Assembly (NCBI RefSeq): GCF_025567405.1
Contig: NZ_JAOQKJ010000001.1
Coordinates: 186,001-250,000, forward strand
Length of the DNA: 64,000 nt
From: Suilimivivens aceti
GTDB lineage: Bacteria; Bacillota; Clostridia; Lachnospirales; Lachnospiraceae
Reading direction: 5' to 3'
The notes under the pieces were generated by a model. That model saw only the letters and a program-made list of their open reading frames with translations. It was not told the DNA's origin and searched no databases. This document shows, piece after piece, positions 6,698 through 15,004 of this stretch. The first letter of the stretch is position 1, and every line of letters starts with the position of its first letter. Both the position numbers and the translations under genes were made by a program.

Positions 6698-8320
6698 ATG
6701 GCAGTCAGATACACGGAAGAACAACTGAATACCGTTGACAAGTCCCTTCTGATCCAGATGTTTCTGAACCAGCAGGAGCAGCTTCAGACACTGACCGCCG
6801 AGGTCGCTTCCCTCAATGAAAAGATGCAGCTCATGATGGAACAGATGATCCTGGCAAACAGAAACCGCTTTGGACGTTCTTCCGAAAAGATGACGGATGC
6901 CAGCCAGATCAGCTTCATGGAGGTGGATGGAACTATCGTCTTCTTCAATGAGGCAGAGGCCGTCTGTGACCTGGATACCCCGGAACCGGAACATCTGGAG
7001 AAGTCTGCTCCACGTCCGGTAAAGAAAAAAGGCAAAAAAGAACAGGATCTTTCCGGTCTTCCTACACACCGGATCGACCACTACATGACAGAGGAAGAAC
7101 TCACTGCAGAGTTTGGCAAAAATGGCTGGAAACAGCTTCCGGATGCCATATCCCGGAGATACCGCTTCGTTCCTGCCAAAGTAGAGGTGGAAGAACATCA
7201 CATCGGTGTCTATGCCGACAAAAAGGATGGACATATGGTAAAGGCAGAGCATCCAAGAGGGCTGCTTCATGGCAGTGCTGTTTCCCCGACACTTGCGGCA
7301 GCCATTATAAACGGCAAATATGTCAATGCCATTCCGCTGTACCGCCTGGAGCAGGAATTCAAACGCTATGGGCTGGTCATCACCAGACAGAACATGGCAA
7401 ACTGGATGATCCGTCTCGGAGAGGAATACCTTTCCGTTCTCTATGACTATCTCCACCGGAAGCTGTATGATTACCATGTCATCCAGGCAGATGAGACACC
7501 AGTGCTCGTAAACCGTGACGGCCGTCCGGCAGGATCCAAAAGTTATATGTGGGTCTACCGTTCCGGATATATGTATCCGGACAGACAGATCGTCCTATAT
7601 GAGTATCAGCGGACTAGAAATGCTTCCCATCCCCGGGAGTTCCTGAAGGATTTTTCCGGGATCTGTGTCACGGATGGCTATCAGGTCTACCACACGCTGG
7701 AAAAGGAGAAGGAAGACCTGACGATCGCAGGCTGCTGGGTGCATGGACGCCGGAAGTTTGAGGAAGCCCTTGCCACCATACCGGCCGAAGGGAAAAAGGA
7801 ATCCGTTGCCTTTCTGGTAATGAAGCAGATCCAGGCAATCTACCGGGAAGAAGGTAAACTGAAAGAGCTCTCTTCCGAAGAAAGACTTGCGCAGCGTCAG
7901 GTGGTCATCCGGCCCCTGGTAGATGCTTTGTTTGCGTACCTGAAACAGAAAAAAGAACAGATCGTGGTAAAAGGGAAACTGCAAGCAGCCTTTACCTACC
8001 TTCTGAATCAGGAAAAATACCTCCGGGTATTTCTGGATGATGGAGACGTTCCGATGGATAATAATGCTTCGGAACGTGCCATCCGTGGCTTCTGCATCGG
8101 AAAGAAGAACTGGGAAGTCATTGATACCATAAACGGAGCCAAGACATCTGCTGTGATCTACAGTATCGCAGAAACAGCAAAGGCAAACAACTTAAAACCC
8201 TATGAGTACTTTGAACATTTGCTGACCGTGATCCCAGAACACATGGAAGACACAGACCGCAGCTTTTTGGAAGAACTGCTCCCTTGGTCACCAACTCTGC
8301 CGGAAAACATTCGAAAATAA
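6698..8320 (+). CDS. tnpC: IS66 transposase TnpC (DDE type)
   Basis: 540 aa from the ATG at 6698, chosen because AAGGAG lies 7-8 bases upstream; an in-frame ATG at 6644 precedes the likely promoter. The N-terminus is a leucine-rich coiled coil (residues 5-50), followed by a basic linker and a zinc-binding-like section, then the catalytic domain. The DDE residues appear as D in QADETPV (about 264), D in CVTDGYQVY (about 325) and E in NNASERAIR (about 458). The C-terminus has the family tail LPWSPTLPENIRK. It cuts and joins the element ends and looks intact, so the copy may be active. Confidence 0.96.
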   Translation: MAVRYTEEQLNTVDKSLLIQMFLNQQEQLQTLTAEVASLNEKMQLMMEQMILANRNRFGRSSEKMTDASQISFMEVDGTIVFFNEAEAVCDLDTPEPEHLEKSAPRPVKKKGKKEQDLSGLPTHRIDHYMTEEELTAEFGKNGWKQLPDAISRRYRFVPAKVEVEEHHIGVYADKKDGHMVKAEHPRGLLHGSAVSPTLAAAIINGKYVNAIPLYRLEQEFKRYGLVITRQNMANWMIRLGEEYLSVLYDYLHRKLYDYHVIQADETPVLVNRDGRPAGSKSYMWVYRSGYMYPDRQIVLYEYQRTRNASHPREFLKDFSGICVTDGYQVYHTLEKEKEDLTIAGCWVHGRRKFEEALATIPAEGKKESVAFLVMKQIQAIYREEGKLKELSSEERLAQRQVVIRPLVDALFAYLKQKKEQIVVKGKLQAAFTYLLNQEKYLRVFLDDGDVPMDNNASERAIRGFCIGKKNWEVIDTINGAKTSAVIYSIAETAKANNLKPYEYFEHLLTVIPEHMEDTDRSFLEELLPWSPTLPENIRK

Positions 8321-8323
8321 AAT

Positions 8324-9007
8324 TTACAGCAGGCCACGAAAGTGGCTTAAAGTTGTCAAGGTACTTGCTATGGTGCATTTACCTTGTTTCTTTAACTCAT
8401 CTCTATTTTTATTAGACCAAAAATCTCCAATTACAACTATTTCTGCCTCAGGCGCTTTCCCTTTTATGTAAGTTATTAATTCCTCAAAATCAGACTCCCA
8501 TGTTACTAAATCCTGTGCATTTTCACCTAATTGAATAGTAATTAAATCTATCTTTGGACTCAAATATGGCATTAACAATTCTAAAAACTCCGCTCTGTCT
8601 GTTCCAACCGTTTCCCAAGTCGAAAAATTATATACGTTAAGTGTAACATTATTATATTCCAAATAGTTTTTTATTCTGTGAACATAATCATTCTCATCAC
8701 AAGTCGATGCCATACCCCTGTCATCATCCCACCAATATGAAGCTAAACCATGAACAGTTATACTATTTCCAATTGCCAAATAATTATATCCGTTCTCATT
8801 CCACTCTACAGATGGCAGTGTTTCTCCCAACGTACTTCTTAATATTGCCATTTCCCCAGAAAGTTTAGAAATATCAGCATTCAATTGTGCAATTTGTTCT
8901 TCCTGAGCTTTTTCATAATAATAAAACTTTCTAACTATAATTCCACTTCCCACACACATCATTGTACATATTATAGCTATGCCTATTTTCACTAAAAATC
9001 TTTTCAT
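8324..9007 (-). pseudogene. SGNH/GDSL hydrolase truncated by IS66, with IS-encoded tail
   Basis: The frame opens at 9007 with a membrane anchor (residues 3-25), then a short coiled coil, then an SGNH-hydrolase domain with GNSITVHG (nucleophile Ser82) and a block-III-like LGENAQD. Native sequence ends at 8383, about residue 208. The last 19 residues (GKCTIAS...GLL) are encoded by the IS66 right terminal repeat, ending at TAA 8326-8324. The C-terminal DxxH that completes the catalytic triad is missing, so the product is probably inactive. The original was likely a secreted or membrane-anchored esterase acting on surface glycan acyl groups. It is 261 bp from the next gene of the locus and transcribed in the same direction. 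Confidence 0.88.
8359..8382 (-). repeat. IS66 right terminal inverted repeat
   Basis: Read on the minus strand from 8382 it starts GTAAATGCACCATAGC and matches the left repeat (5578 onward) over 24 bp with one difference. The adjacent 8 bp (8383-8390) belong to the interrupted SGNH gene. Confidence 0.9.
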
Positions 9008-9268
9008 ACTACCATTTTACCCTTCATTAACAATCGAACACTGTTCTCTGTCAGCAGCTTAGTGGCAGAACTTCTCATTTTATTTTGTGCTAAATCTTGA
9101 CACAGGACCAATATACCACCATCACATACTTTCTCTCAATAATACAGTTCAATATATTTTTGAATTAATGTTAGCAAATATAATATTCTTTACTTCTTAT
9201 TTCTTTCTATATTCCAACTCACTTTTACCAAACATCCTCTTTTTATTCAAACTTCCTTAAATATAATT
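9008..9268. other. Non-coding gap between the SGNH remnant and the methyltransferase gene
   Basis: Very AT-rich, 261 bp, the longest gap on this side of the locus. I see no gene, hairpin with a U-tract or clear promoter in it. It may hold the promoter of the SGNH gene, but no convincing boxes are visible. Confidence 0.4.
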
Positions 9269-10078
9269 TTATTTTTCATTATAACAAGGTAATGTACCAT
9301 TTGATGCCATAAAAAAGAGTACATCATTTGTGCTATTTTTTGATATATAAATGTTTTCAAAATATTCTGCCAGTTCTTCTCTTAATGCTTCTTCACTATC
9401 AAGCAGTCCTATATAATACCCCCACTGTTTTCTATTTTTATCTCTTACTACTCCGCTTCCACTTAATATTCCTTTTTCTCCATCTAGTCTATCAACAATC
9501 TGCAAAAAAATTCTGCTTCTCTGTTCTTTTGTAAACATGCACATGGATGCAAACCATAAAACATTTGTAAACCCCTTATTACTTTTAGGCATATCTAGAC
9601 ACATATCTGCAACCATAAAATGTGCATTATAACTTTTTTTGTTTTTTTTCTCTTTAATTGCCAACTTAACATTTGCCTCTTTTATGGTTTCTTCTGATAA
9701 ATCACACCCGATATAATTTACATTATTTAAATTTGAATAAAACTCCCTATAATACCAACCATTAGCACATCCCAGCTCCAATATATTTTTTTCCTTAAAT
9801 GGCAACATCGCCTGAATACTGAAACATGGAACTTCTGCCCAAATAATATTTCCGTCTACTGGCCATCTATAATTTACATTTATATCTGGGTCATTAGAAA
9901 GACGTATATCCCCTTCTCCGTATAGTGCCGCTCTCAATTCATAAGAGTGTGTAGATAGTACTTTTAGCAAACGATTATTCTTGTCATTAATCTTCAAAAG
10001 AATATTATCTACTCTTTTATTTTTTGACAAAACATAAAATAATGTTATATAGATCTTCTTTAATGACATTTTTCTCAT
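9269..10078 (-). CDS. Class I SAM-dependent methyltransferase
   Basis: 269 aa. Motif I is ILELGCANGWYYREF at about residues 99-113, followed by an acidic motif-II end (GCDLSEETIKEA). About 95 residues precede the Rossmann domain. The C-terminal part, with LWFASMCMF in the motif-IV region, fits the fold. It is the last intact gene of the long leftward unit, 61 bp after the CatB-like acetyltransferase, so a sugar O- or N-methylation in the glycan is likely; the acceptor cannot be told. The gene is strongly AT-rich, like its upstream neighbours. Confidence 0.75.
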   Translation of the reverse strand: MRKMSLKKIYITLFYVLSKNKRVDNILLKINDKNNRLLKVLSTHSYELRAALYGEGDIRLSNDPDINVNYRWPVDGNIIWAEVPCFSIQAMLPFKEKNILELGCANGWYYREFYSNLNNVNYIGCDLSEETIKEANVKLAIKEKKNKKSYNAHFMVADMCLDMPKSNKGFTNVLWFASMCMFTKEQRSRIFLQIVDRLDGEKGILSGSGVVRDKNRKQWGYYIGLLDSEEALREELAEYFENIYISKNSTNDVLFFMASNGTLPCYNEK

Positions 10079-10139
10079 AGCATTTTACCCACCTTTTCTT
10101 GTAGAATCTATATATCAGATTCTTACAAATAAACTATAC

Positions 10140-10922
10140 TTATTCATCTACCTGAATCTCACCATTCCTACTATTTATTGTAACTAATGGACTTCTAAAA
10201 ATTTCATACTCACCCGATTCTATTCTTTCTTTTACACTATAAATAGCATTTTCTTTTGAAATATCTATATCTGCCAATATGTCCGGTCCATATTGCCACC
10301 ATTGTATCTGTTCTAGCTGTTCAATAATCTCCTTATTAAACCTATATCGTATAATTTTAGCTGGATTTCCCCCCACTATCGCATATGCCGGAACATCTTG
10401 AGTTACTACAGCTCCAGCTGCAATTATAGCCCCATTTCCAATGGTAACACCATTCAGTATTATGGCTCCATACCCTATCCATACATCATTTCCTATACTG
10501 GGTAATGGCTTTTTCGCTTTCTTTACATAGACATCATGCATATACTGTTCAAAAGCTCTATCTTGACACTTCATAAAATCCTTTGCATAGGATGTCTTAT
10601 CATCATATCTAAAAATTAAATGATTAGATAAGAAATCAGTTGGATGTCCTGCACATCCAATATGAACACCATGCGATATCATACAAAATCTTCCGATACT
10701 TTTTACTTCAATTGTACAATTTGTGGTTTCATGATGTATGGATCTCATATTAATAAAAGTAAATGCACCAATATATTCCGCTTCTATTTGACTTCTTCCT
10801 ATATAAAGTGGAGCCTCCAAAATTGTTTTCTCGTACATTCCCCAAACACATATTTGAGGTTTTTCACATACTGTTAACAATTTTTTCCCCATTTTACTTT
10901 TCACATCAATAAGTTCTACCAT
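10140..10922 (-). CDS. CatB-related O-acetyltransferase (left-handed beta-helix)
   Basis: 260 aa; AAGGA lies upstream of the ATG at 10922. The hexapeptide-repeat section IGNDVWIGYGAIILNGVTIGNGAIIAAGAVVTQDV, followed by PAYAIVGGNPAKIIRYRF, is the hallmark of xenobiotic/CatB-type acetyltransferases, and H in GCAGHPTDF is the likely catalytic His. These enzymes move acetyl from acetyl-CoA to a hydroxyl or amine, and in glycan loci they acetylate sugars. The start overlaps the end of the HAD phosphatase gene by 7 bp, so it probably acts on the same sugar as that enzyme, for example a ulosonic acid precursor or product. Confidence 0.85.
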   Translation of the reverse strand: MVELIDVKSKMGKKLLTVCEKPQICVWGMYEKTILEAPLYIGRSQIEAEYIGAFTFINMRSIHHETTNCTIEVKSIGRFCMISHGVHIGCAGHPTDFLSNHLIFRYDDKTSYAKDFMKCQDRAFEQYMHDVYVKKAKKPLPSIGNDVWIGYGAIILNGVTIGNGAIIAAGAVVTQDVPAYAIVGGNPAKIIRYRFNKEIIEQLEQIQWWQYGPDILADIDISKENAIYSVKERIESGEYEIFRSPLVTINSRNGEIQVDE

Positions 10923-11572
10923 ATAATTTTCCTTTTCAGTTCGTTTACACTATTCACAGTTTCGAATTCATAATTGATACCCTCTCCGAATCCATAGCCG
11001 TATGTCACCCCTAAAAATCTAACATCTGCTCTTTCTGCCCCCTTTCTATCACTTTCACTGTCACCAATTAAAATAGTTTTTTCTTCTGTAGAATTACATA
11101 AATACACACATCTGCGTACCAACTCGGCTTTGTTCAAACTATCATCTAAATCCATACCACATACTGCATTAAAATATTTCAAAATACTATTTTCACTTAA
11201 TATTATATTGGCAAATTTTTCTGCTTTAAGTGTAGCCATTCCTACCAAATAACCTCTTTTTCTAAGTTCTTTTAGCATATCTGCAACACCTGTGTAAAGC
11301 GAGGCCATATGTATACCCTTAACTGCATATCTTTCTCTATATATTTTTACAGCCTCTCTTGCCCCCTCATCTGTAAATCCAAAACAATTTATATATATTT
11401 CTAGCAGATTTCCACCTATCAATTTATACAATTCTCTATCGGTAGGTACTTGCCTCCCCATAGTTGATAATGTGTACTTGTGTGCATCTAAAATTCCTCC
11501 TGAGGTATCTGCTATCGTTCCATCTAAGTCAAATACAATTAATTTTGTATTTTGTTGGTGTAAGTAATTCAT
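10916..11572 (-). CDS. HAD-superfamily phosphatase (HAD-IA)
   Basis: 218 aa. Motif I is IVFDLDGTIADTSGG (catalytic Asp15 and Asp17), motif II is in GMATLKAEKF, and motifs III/IV are the Lys around LNKAELVRR and ILIGDSESDRKGAERADV. The helical cap follows motif I, as in phosphoglycolate-phosphatase-like enzymes. Its start lies 44 bp inside the end of the aldolase gene, so the two are closely coupled. In routes to Kdo- or sialic-type sugars a phosphatase removes phosphate from the 8- or 9-phosphate before CMP activation. I infer that role here; the substrate is not proven. Confidence 0.85.
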   Translation of the reverse strand: MNYLHQQNTKLIVFDLDGTIADTSGGILDAHKYTLSTMGRQVPTDRELYKLIGGNLLEIYINCFGFTDEGAREAVKIYRERYAVKGIHMASLYTGVADMLKELRKRGYLVGMATLKAEKFANIILSENSILKYFNAVCGMDLDDSLNKAELVRRCVYLCNSTEEKTILIGDSESDRKGAERADVRFLGVTYGYGFGEGINYEFETVNSVNELKRKIIW

Positions 11573-13118
11573 ACTCCATCCCTTTCAATGCCATTTTTAA
11601 TTGTTTAGAAATCTCCCTATTTTTTTTATTCACGGTATCATAATCAAGCATTTTTTTTATCTCATCCAATGCATAACATGATGAAGCATCTACATCATAT
11701 CCATCAAATCCTGCCATATATACTTTCTTAACATCCAATTTTCTCAATACTCTTATTACCATTGCCCCTGCATTATCCAACGCATCTCCCTCTCCGAGTA
11801 ACGAAGTATAATTAAAAAACAATCCCGCTTGTATTTTTTCTATCAAATTTGATGTTGCTATTACAAAATTACTTTTAGATATCTTCATATTAGTAATTCT
11901 TTTTTCATTTGATACAAATACAGCATCTACTTTGATATTTATGGGTATAAAATTTAGTGCAATAACAAATACATTCTGTTTTTTTATTATATTGTTAATA
12001 TTCTTCTCATATTTAATTATACTTGCTCCCAACCCTAATATAAGTACATCTCTATCTCCAATCTTCCTAATTAGTTCCCGATATGACTCCTCATCATTAA
12101 TTTCACATCCTTGTATTCTAATATATAATTGTTCAATCAACTCCGGATTATATTCATTTCTTTCATTCTCGGGAATTAAATTTAATATTTTTTCAATCTT
12201 TTCTATTTCTAATGTTTCTTTTTTTATCAAGTATGCTGCATAATTGGGATGGCACTTTACTGTCGCCGATATAAAATAAGGCAGGTCATATCCCCATCTA
12301 TGCTCTGCATAAATAGGCATTAAATACTTATCTACTATCTTTAAAACTGGTGTCACTTCGTACTTTTGCTCAATATTTTTATTTGCATAATCTATAAACA
12401 ATTCTGTTACGAGATTTCCAACTCCACGTCCCATTCCATAACATGCCGAATCTACAATGATTGTCCTCTTATTGTTCAATCTTATAAGCTCTTGTGCATT
12501 TGCAAATGACATCTGCAAATTATTATGTGAATGGAATCCTAAGCATATATCCTGAGAAAGATTATCATCAACCAAATAAAAAAGTTTTCTCATATCATAT
12601 TGATACATAACACCCAACGTATCAACAAGATAAAACGCATAGGGTTTAAGTTTATTAACATCTTCTATTAATGTTAATAGATCTTTATCCTCATAAGAAA
12701 CTGTTCCCACTGGTTGAACACACACTTTATACCCTTTATTCATCAATTCACGCACTGTATTTTGTGTCTGTTTCCATTCATTACGATGAAATGTAACTCT
12801 TATTATGTCTACAGACTTTTCGTCATGCTGAGAAATTAATTCAGGATTATAGTTGTGTTGTTCAATCATTGCCGCATACAAAATTTTAGATGCTTTGGGT
12901 GAAATCATATCTTTAATCTGATCTACATTCTGAAAAACCGATAAATCTTTGCAATAATCACACTCTCTTATAAATCCAGTTTCTATGATATCTACACCTG
13001 CCAATACAAGATTTTCAATAATCGCTCTAATATTCTTTTCTCCAAATTGCCAATTATTAATATAGCCCCCGTCTCTGAGTGTACAATCTAATACTTTTAC
13101 CTTATTTATCATTGCCAA
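11529..13118 (-). CDS. HMGL/DRE-TIM aldolase fused to an MptE-like (DUF115) domain
   Basis: 529 aa. Residues 1-290 form a DRE-TIM metallo-aldolase: CTLRDGGY near residue 12, metal-binding HSHNN in GFHSHNNLQMSFANA, and GMGRGVGNL, as in 4-hydroxy-2-oxovalerate aldolase and isopropylmalate synthase relatives. Residues about 345-529 (DVLILGLGASI...VFVIALNF...VDAVFVSNEKR...VYMAGFDGYD) resemble the MptE/DUF115 fold, sometimes seen with ulosonic acid genes. Such fusions occur in surface-glycan loci and probably condense pyruvate with a sugar aldehyde to a 3-deoxy-2-keto acid. The start is TTG at 13118 (GGAGAG 7 bases upstream) or ATG at 13112. It overlaps both the cytidylyltransferase and the phosphatase genes. 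Confidence 0.8.
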   Translation of the reverse strand: MAMINKVKVLDCTLRDGGYINNWQFGEKNIRAIIENLVLAGVDIIETGFIRECDYCKDLSVFQNVDQIKDMISPKASKILYAAMIEQHNYNPELISQHDEKSVDIIRVTFHRNEWKQTQNTVRELMNKGYKVCVQPVGTVSYEDKDLLTLIEDVNKLKPYAFYLVDTLGVMYQYDMRKLFYLVDDNLSQDICLGFHSHNNLQMSFANAQELIRLNNKRTIIVDSACYGMGRGVGNLVTELFIDYANKNIEQKYEVTPVLKIVDKYLMPIYAEHRWGYDLPYFISATVKCHPNYAAYLIKKETLEIEKIEKILNLIPENERNEYNPELIEQLYIRIQGCEINDEESYRELIRKIGDRDVLILGLGASIIKYEKNINNIIKKQNVFVIALNFIPINIKVDAVFVSNEKRITNMKISKSNFVIATSNLIEKIQAGLFFNYTSLLGEGDALDNAGAMVIRVLRKLDVKKVYMAGFDGYDVDASSCYALDEIKKMLDYDTVNKKNREISKQLKMALKGMEYELLTPTKYKINCI

Positions 13119-13863
13119 TGTCTATCTCTCCATTTTTTATTTTTTCAGAAATGATATTTCTTACTTTTTCAAGATCCTTAAGTGTATCAACGGAAATTGA
13201 TTCTGACTTCACATAATTAAAATGTAAATCAACTCCATTAGCCAAAAATCTAAGATGATCAATATCTTCCACTCTTTCTAAGTCATTCATCGGCATATTA
13301 ACAAAAAAATCTAATGCTTTTTTATTAAAACACTCAACCCCAATATATTTTTTATAATCAAAATATAAAGATCCCTTAGGGTACGGAACGGGCGTTCTCG
13401 ACATATATAAGCATCTTCCCGTCATATCTGATACTACCAATTTTATTTTGGATGAATCCATCGTTTCTGCCGGATCAGTTAACACCCTCATTGCCCCTCC
13501 GAAAAATGGTTCATTCTGTATTCGTGAGGGCAAAATTGGCAAAATACACTCCTTAGTAATTAATGGCTCATCTCCATTAATGCATATATAATAATCAGCC
13601 TTAATCTTTGTCGAAACCTCATGAATTCTAGATATATGATTTGGATGATCATCTTTCGTCATAATGTAATTAATCCCAAATTCCTGGCAAACTTTTTGTA
13701 TTCGTTTGTCGTCTATTGCACATATAATGTCATCAAATACTTTCAACTGTATTACCTGATAATATACCCACCATAGCATAGGTTTTCCACATATGTCTTT
13801 TAATGGTTTTCCCGGTAGCCTTGTTGACGAATATCTTGCTGGTATTATTGCCACTATTTTCAT
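13102..13863 (-). CDS. KdsB-like CMP-ulosonate cytidylyltransferase
   Basis: 253 aa from the ATG at 13863, chosen because GGAGG lies 6 bases upstream. The CTP-binding signature IPARYSSTRLPGKPL is near residue 10, CINGDEPLI gives the catalytic Asp, and EDIDHLRFLANG near residue 210 corresponds to the sugar-binding end of KdsB (EQLRxLxxG). KdsB joins CTP and 3-deoxy-manno-octulosonate to CMP-Kdo. A Kdo enzyme is unexpected in a Gram-positive locus without KdsA or lipid-A genes, so the substrate is probably another 2-keto-3-deoxy acid made by the adjacent aldolase. It overlaps the GT52-like gene upstream and the aldolase downstream. Confidence 0.88.
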   Translation of the reverse strand: MKIVAIIPARYSSTRLPGKPLKDICGKPMLWWVYYQVIQLKVFDDIICAIDDKRIQKVCQEFGINYIMTKDDHPNHISRIHEVSTKIKADYYICINGDEPLITKECILPILPSRIQNEPFFGGAMRVLTDPAETMDSSKIKLVVSDMTGRCLYMSRTPVPYPKGSLYFDYKKYIGVECFNKKALDFFVNMPMNDLERVEDIDHLRFLANGVDLHFNYVKSESISVDTLKDLEKVRNIISEKIKNGEIDIGNDK

Positions 13864-14999
13864 GTCCATCCTCCATCATTTTTATTAGTTGTCATATTTT
13901 TTATTATACTTTGAAATTCTCTTTTAGTTTTGGGCAAATATGCCAATTTCTTTTCTTTACATATCTCACTGATCATTCTATAGTATTTATCATCTAATTG
14001 TGGTAAATAATAATCTATACAATTTATCAGCATAACACTTCTTTGATCTACATTCCAATATAACTTTGCTAAGAAAGCTGCATTGGAAGCAATACACACG
14101 GTTATTACATTCTGTAGGCAATTATTTAACGCTAATAACTCCCATGGTATCGATTTGTTTTCCAAAACCATAACTTCCTTAGTATCAAATCTATTTTTTC
14201 TTGTTCTCGGATGTAATTTCACTGCAATTTGATTATCGCTAGAAAACTCAACAAGATCTTTCATAATTTCTAATTCACATGAAGGCTTTCCGTCAGCGAA
14301 AAAACTCTCCTCTATAAATATTATTCCATTCAGTTTCATATAATCCGATTTATCGAATGTCCAAAATGAATTAAGGATTTTAATATATTCTTCTTTCTTA
14401 TCTTTCGTTATTCTAGGCATATCAATCCATTCAAAATACCGTTTTCCCATCTTTTTATATGCTGTAGTGTAGGCAGCAAAAAATTTCCCATTTATATTTT
14501 TTATGCCTAAAATTTTCTTTAATAGATATTTCATCCCTGCGCCTTGGTAAAAAGATGAATCTTTAAAATGGTTTCCAGTATCCGCCATAACTACTAAAGG
14601 GCTCTCCTCATAGTAAAAAACCTTAATATCAGGATTAATCCTAATTAACTCCTCATAAATAACGTTTGTTGTATAAAATGTGTCACAAACATACAGTTCA
14701 TCATATTTTTTTTTAAAATTTTTTATTATATCTTGGCATATTTTTTTACGTCGTAACATTTTTCTCAACGTTGTATATTGATTGTATTCTTTATTGTAAT
14801 TTATCTCATATTCTTTACATATTATTACATTATTAAATGCATTACTTTTCTTGATATTTTTATATATTTTTTCTGCTCCTGGCAAAATATCTGACACTGA
14901 AATATCTACTTTATCTTCCTCTAAAATCGTCATTTTAAATTCTAATGCCATCATTATTTGAAATGATGTATTACACATAAATAAACATTCTTTACACAT
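13860..14999 (-). CDS. GT52/polysialyltransferase-like glycosyltransferase
   Basis: 379 aa; GGAG lies 9 bases before the ATG at 14999. The N-terminus CLFMCNTSFQIMMALEFK resembles the TPYQL start of GT52 sialyltransferases. The C-terminal half has AVKLHPRTRKNRF, the HP motif, and VCIASNAAFLAKLYW, the Ser-rich motif of CMP-sugar transferases (GT52/GT38). The predicted donor is therefore a CMP-linked acidic sugar, which fits the next gene, a CMP-ulosonate synthetase. No signal peptide or membrane helix is seen, so it acts at the inner face of the membrane. The family call is by motif and context, and overall identity looks low. Confidence 0.68.
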   Translation of the reverse strand: MCKECLFMCNTSFQIMMALEFKMTILEEDKVDISVSDILPGAEKIYKNIKKSNAFNNVIICKEYEINYNKEYNQYTTLRKMLRRKKICQDIIKNFKKKYDELYVCDTFYTTNVIYEELIRINPDIKVFYYEESPLVVMADTGNHFKDSSFYQGAGMKYLLKKILGIKNINGKFFAAYTTAYKKMGKRYFEWIDMPRITKDKKEEYIKILNSFWTFDKSDYMKLNGIIFIEESFFADGKPSCELEIMKDLVEFSSDNQIAVKLHPRTRKNRFDTKEVMVLENKSIPWELLALNNCLQNVITVCIASNAAFLAKLYWNVDQRSVMLINCIDYYLPQLDDKYYRMISEICKEKKLAYLPKTKREFQSIIKNMTTNKNDGGWT

Positions 15000-15004
15000 A
15001 TCAT

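Larger units (their letters stand above)
5539..8382 (+). mobile_element. IS66-family insertion sequence
   Basis: A complete three-gene IS66 element (tnpA, tnpB, tnpC in order). The ends begin with GTAAATGC and match as inverted repeats over about 24 bp with one mismatch: left at 5578-5601, with a second left copy at 5539-5562, and right at 8382-8359. Starting from the inner left copy the element is 2805 bp, normal for the family. IS66 elements usually make 8-bp target duplications, but TGCGTAAA (5531-5538) and CTTGTTTC (8383-8390) differ. The left flank also does not continue the gene broken at the right end. A rearrangement after insertion is therefore likely. Its base composition is richer in G+C than the island around it. 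Confidence 0.92.

Noticed and set aside
6692..7477. 261-codon minus-strand frame opposite tnpC
   Set aside because: It lies fully inside the transposase gene, has no family match and no ribosome site; it is a shadow frame.
5531..8390. 8-bp target duplication of IS66
   Set aside because: The flanks TGCGTAAA and CTTGTTTC differ, and the bases before the inner left copy (GCCTCACC) do not match either.
10140..10922. CatB-like gene as chloramphenicol resistance
   Set aside because: CatB relatives in glycan loci acetylate sugars; the context of phosphatase and aldolase genes favours this, and nothing points to antibiotic resistance.
13102..13863. KdsB as proof of lipopolysaccharide and a Gram-negative host
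   Set aside because: No KdsA, WaaA or lipid-A genes are present, and the ribosome sites, CotH and DUF proteins fit Bacillota; a Kdo-like sugar is more likely.
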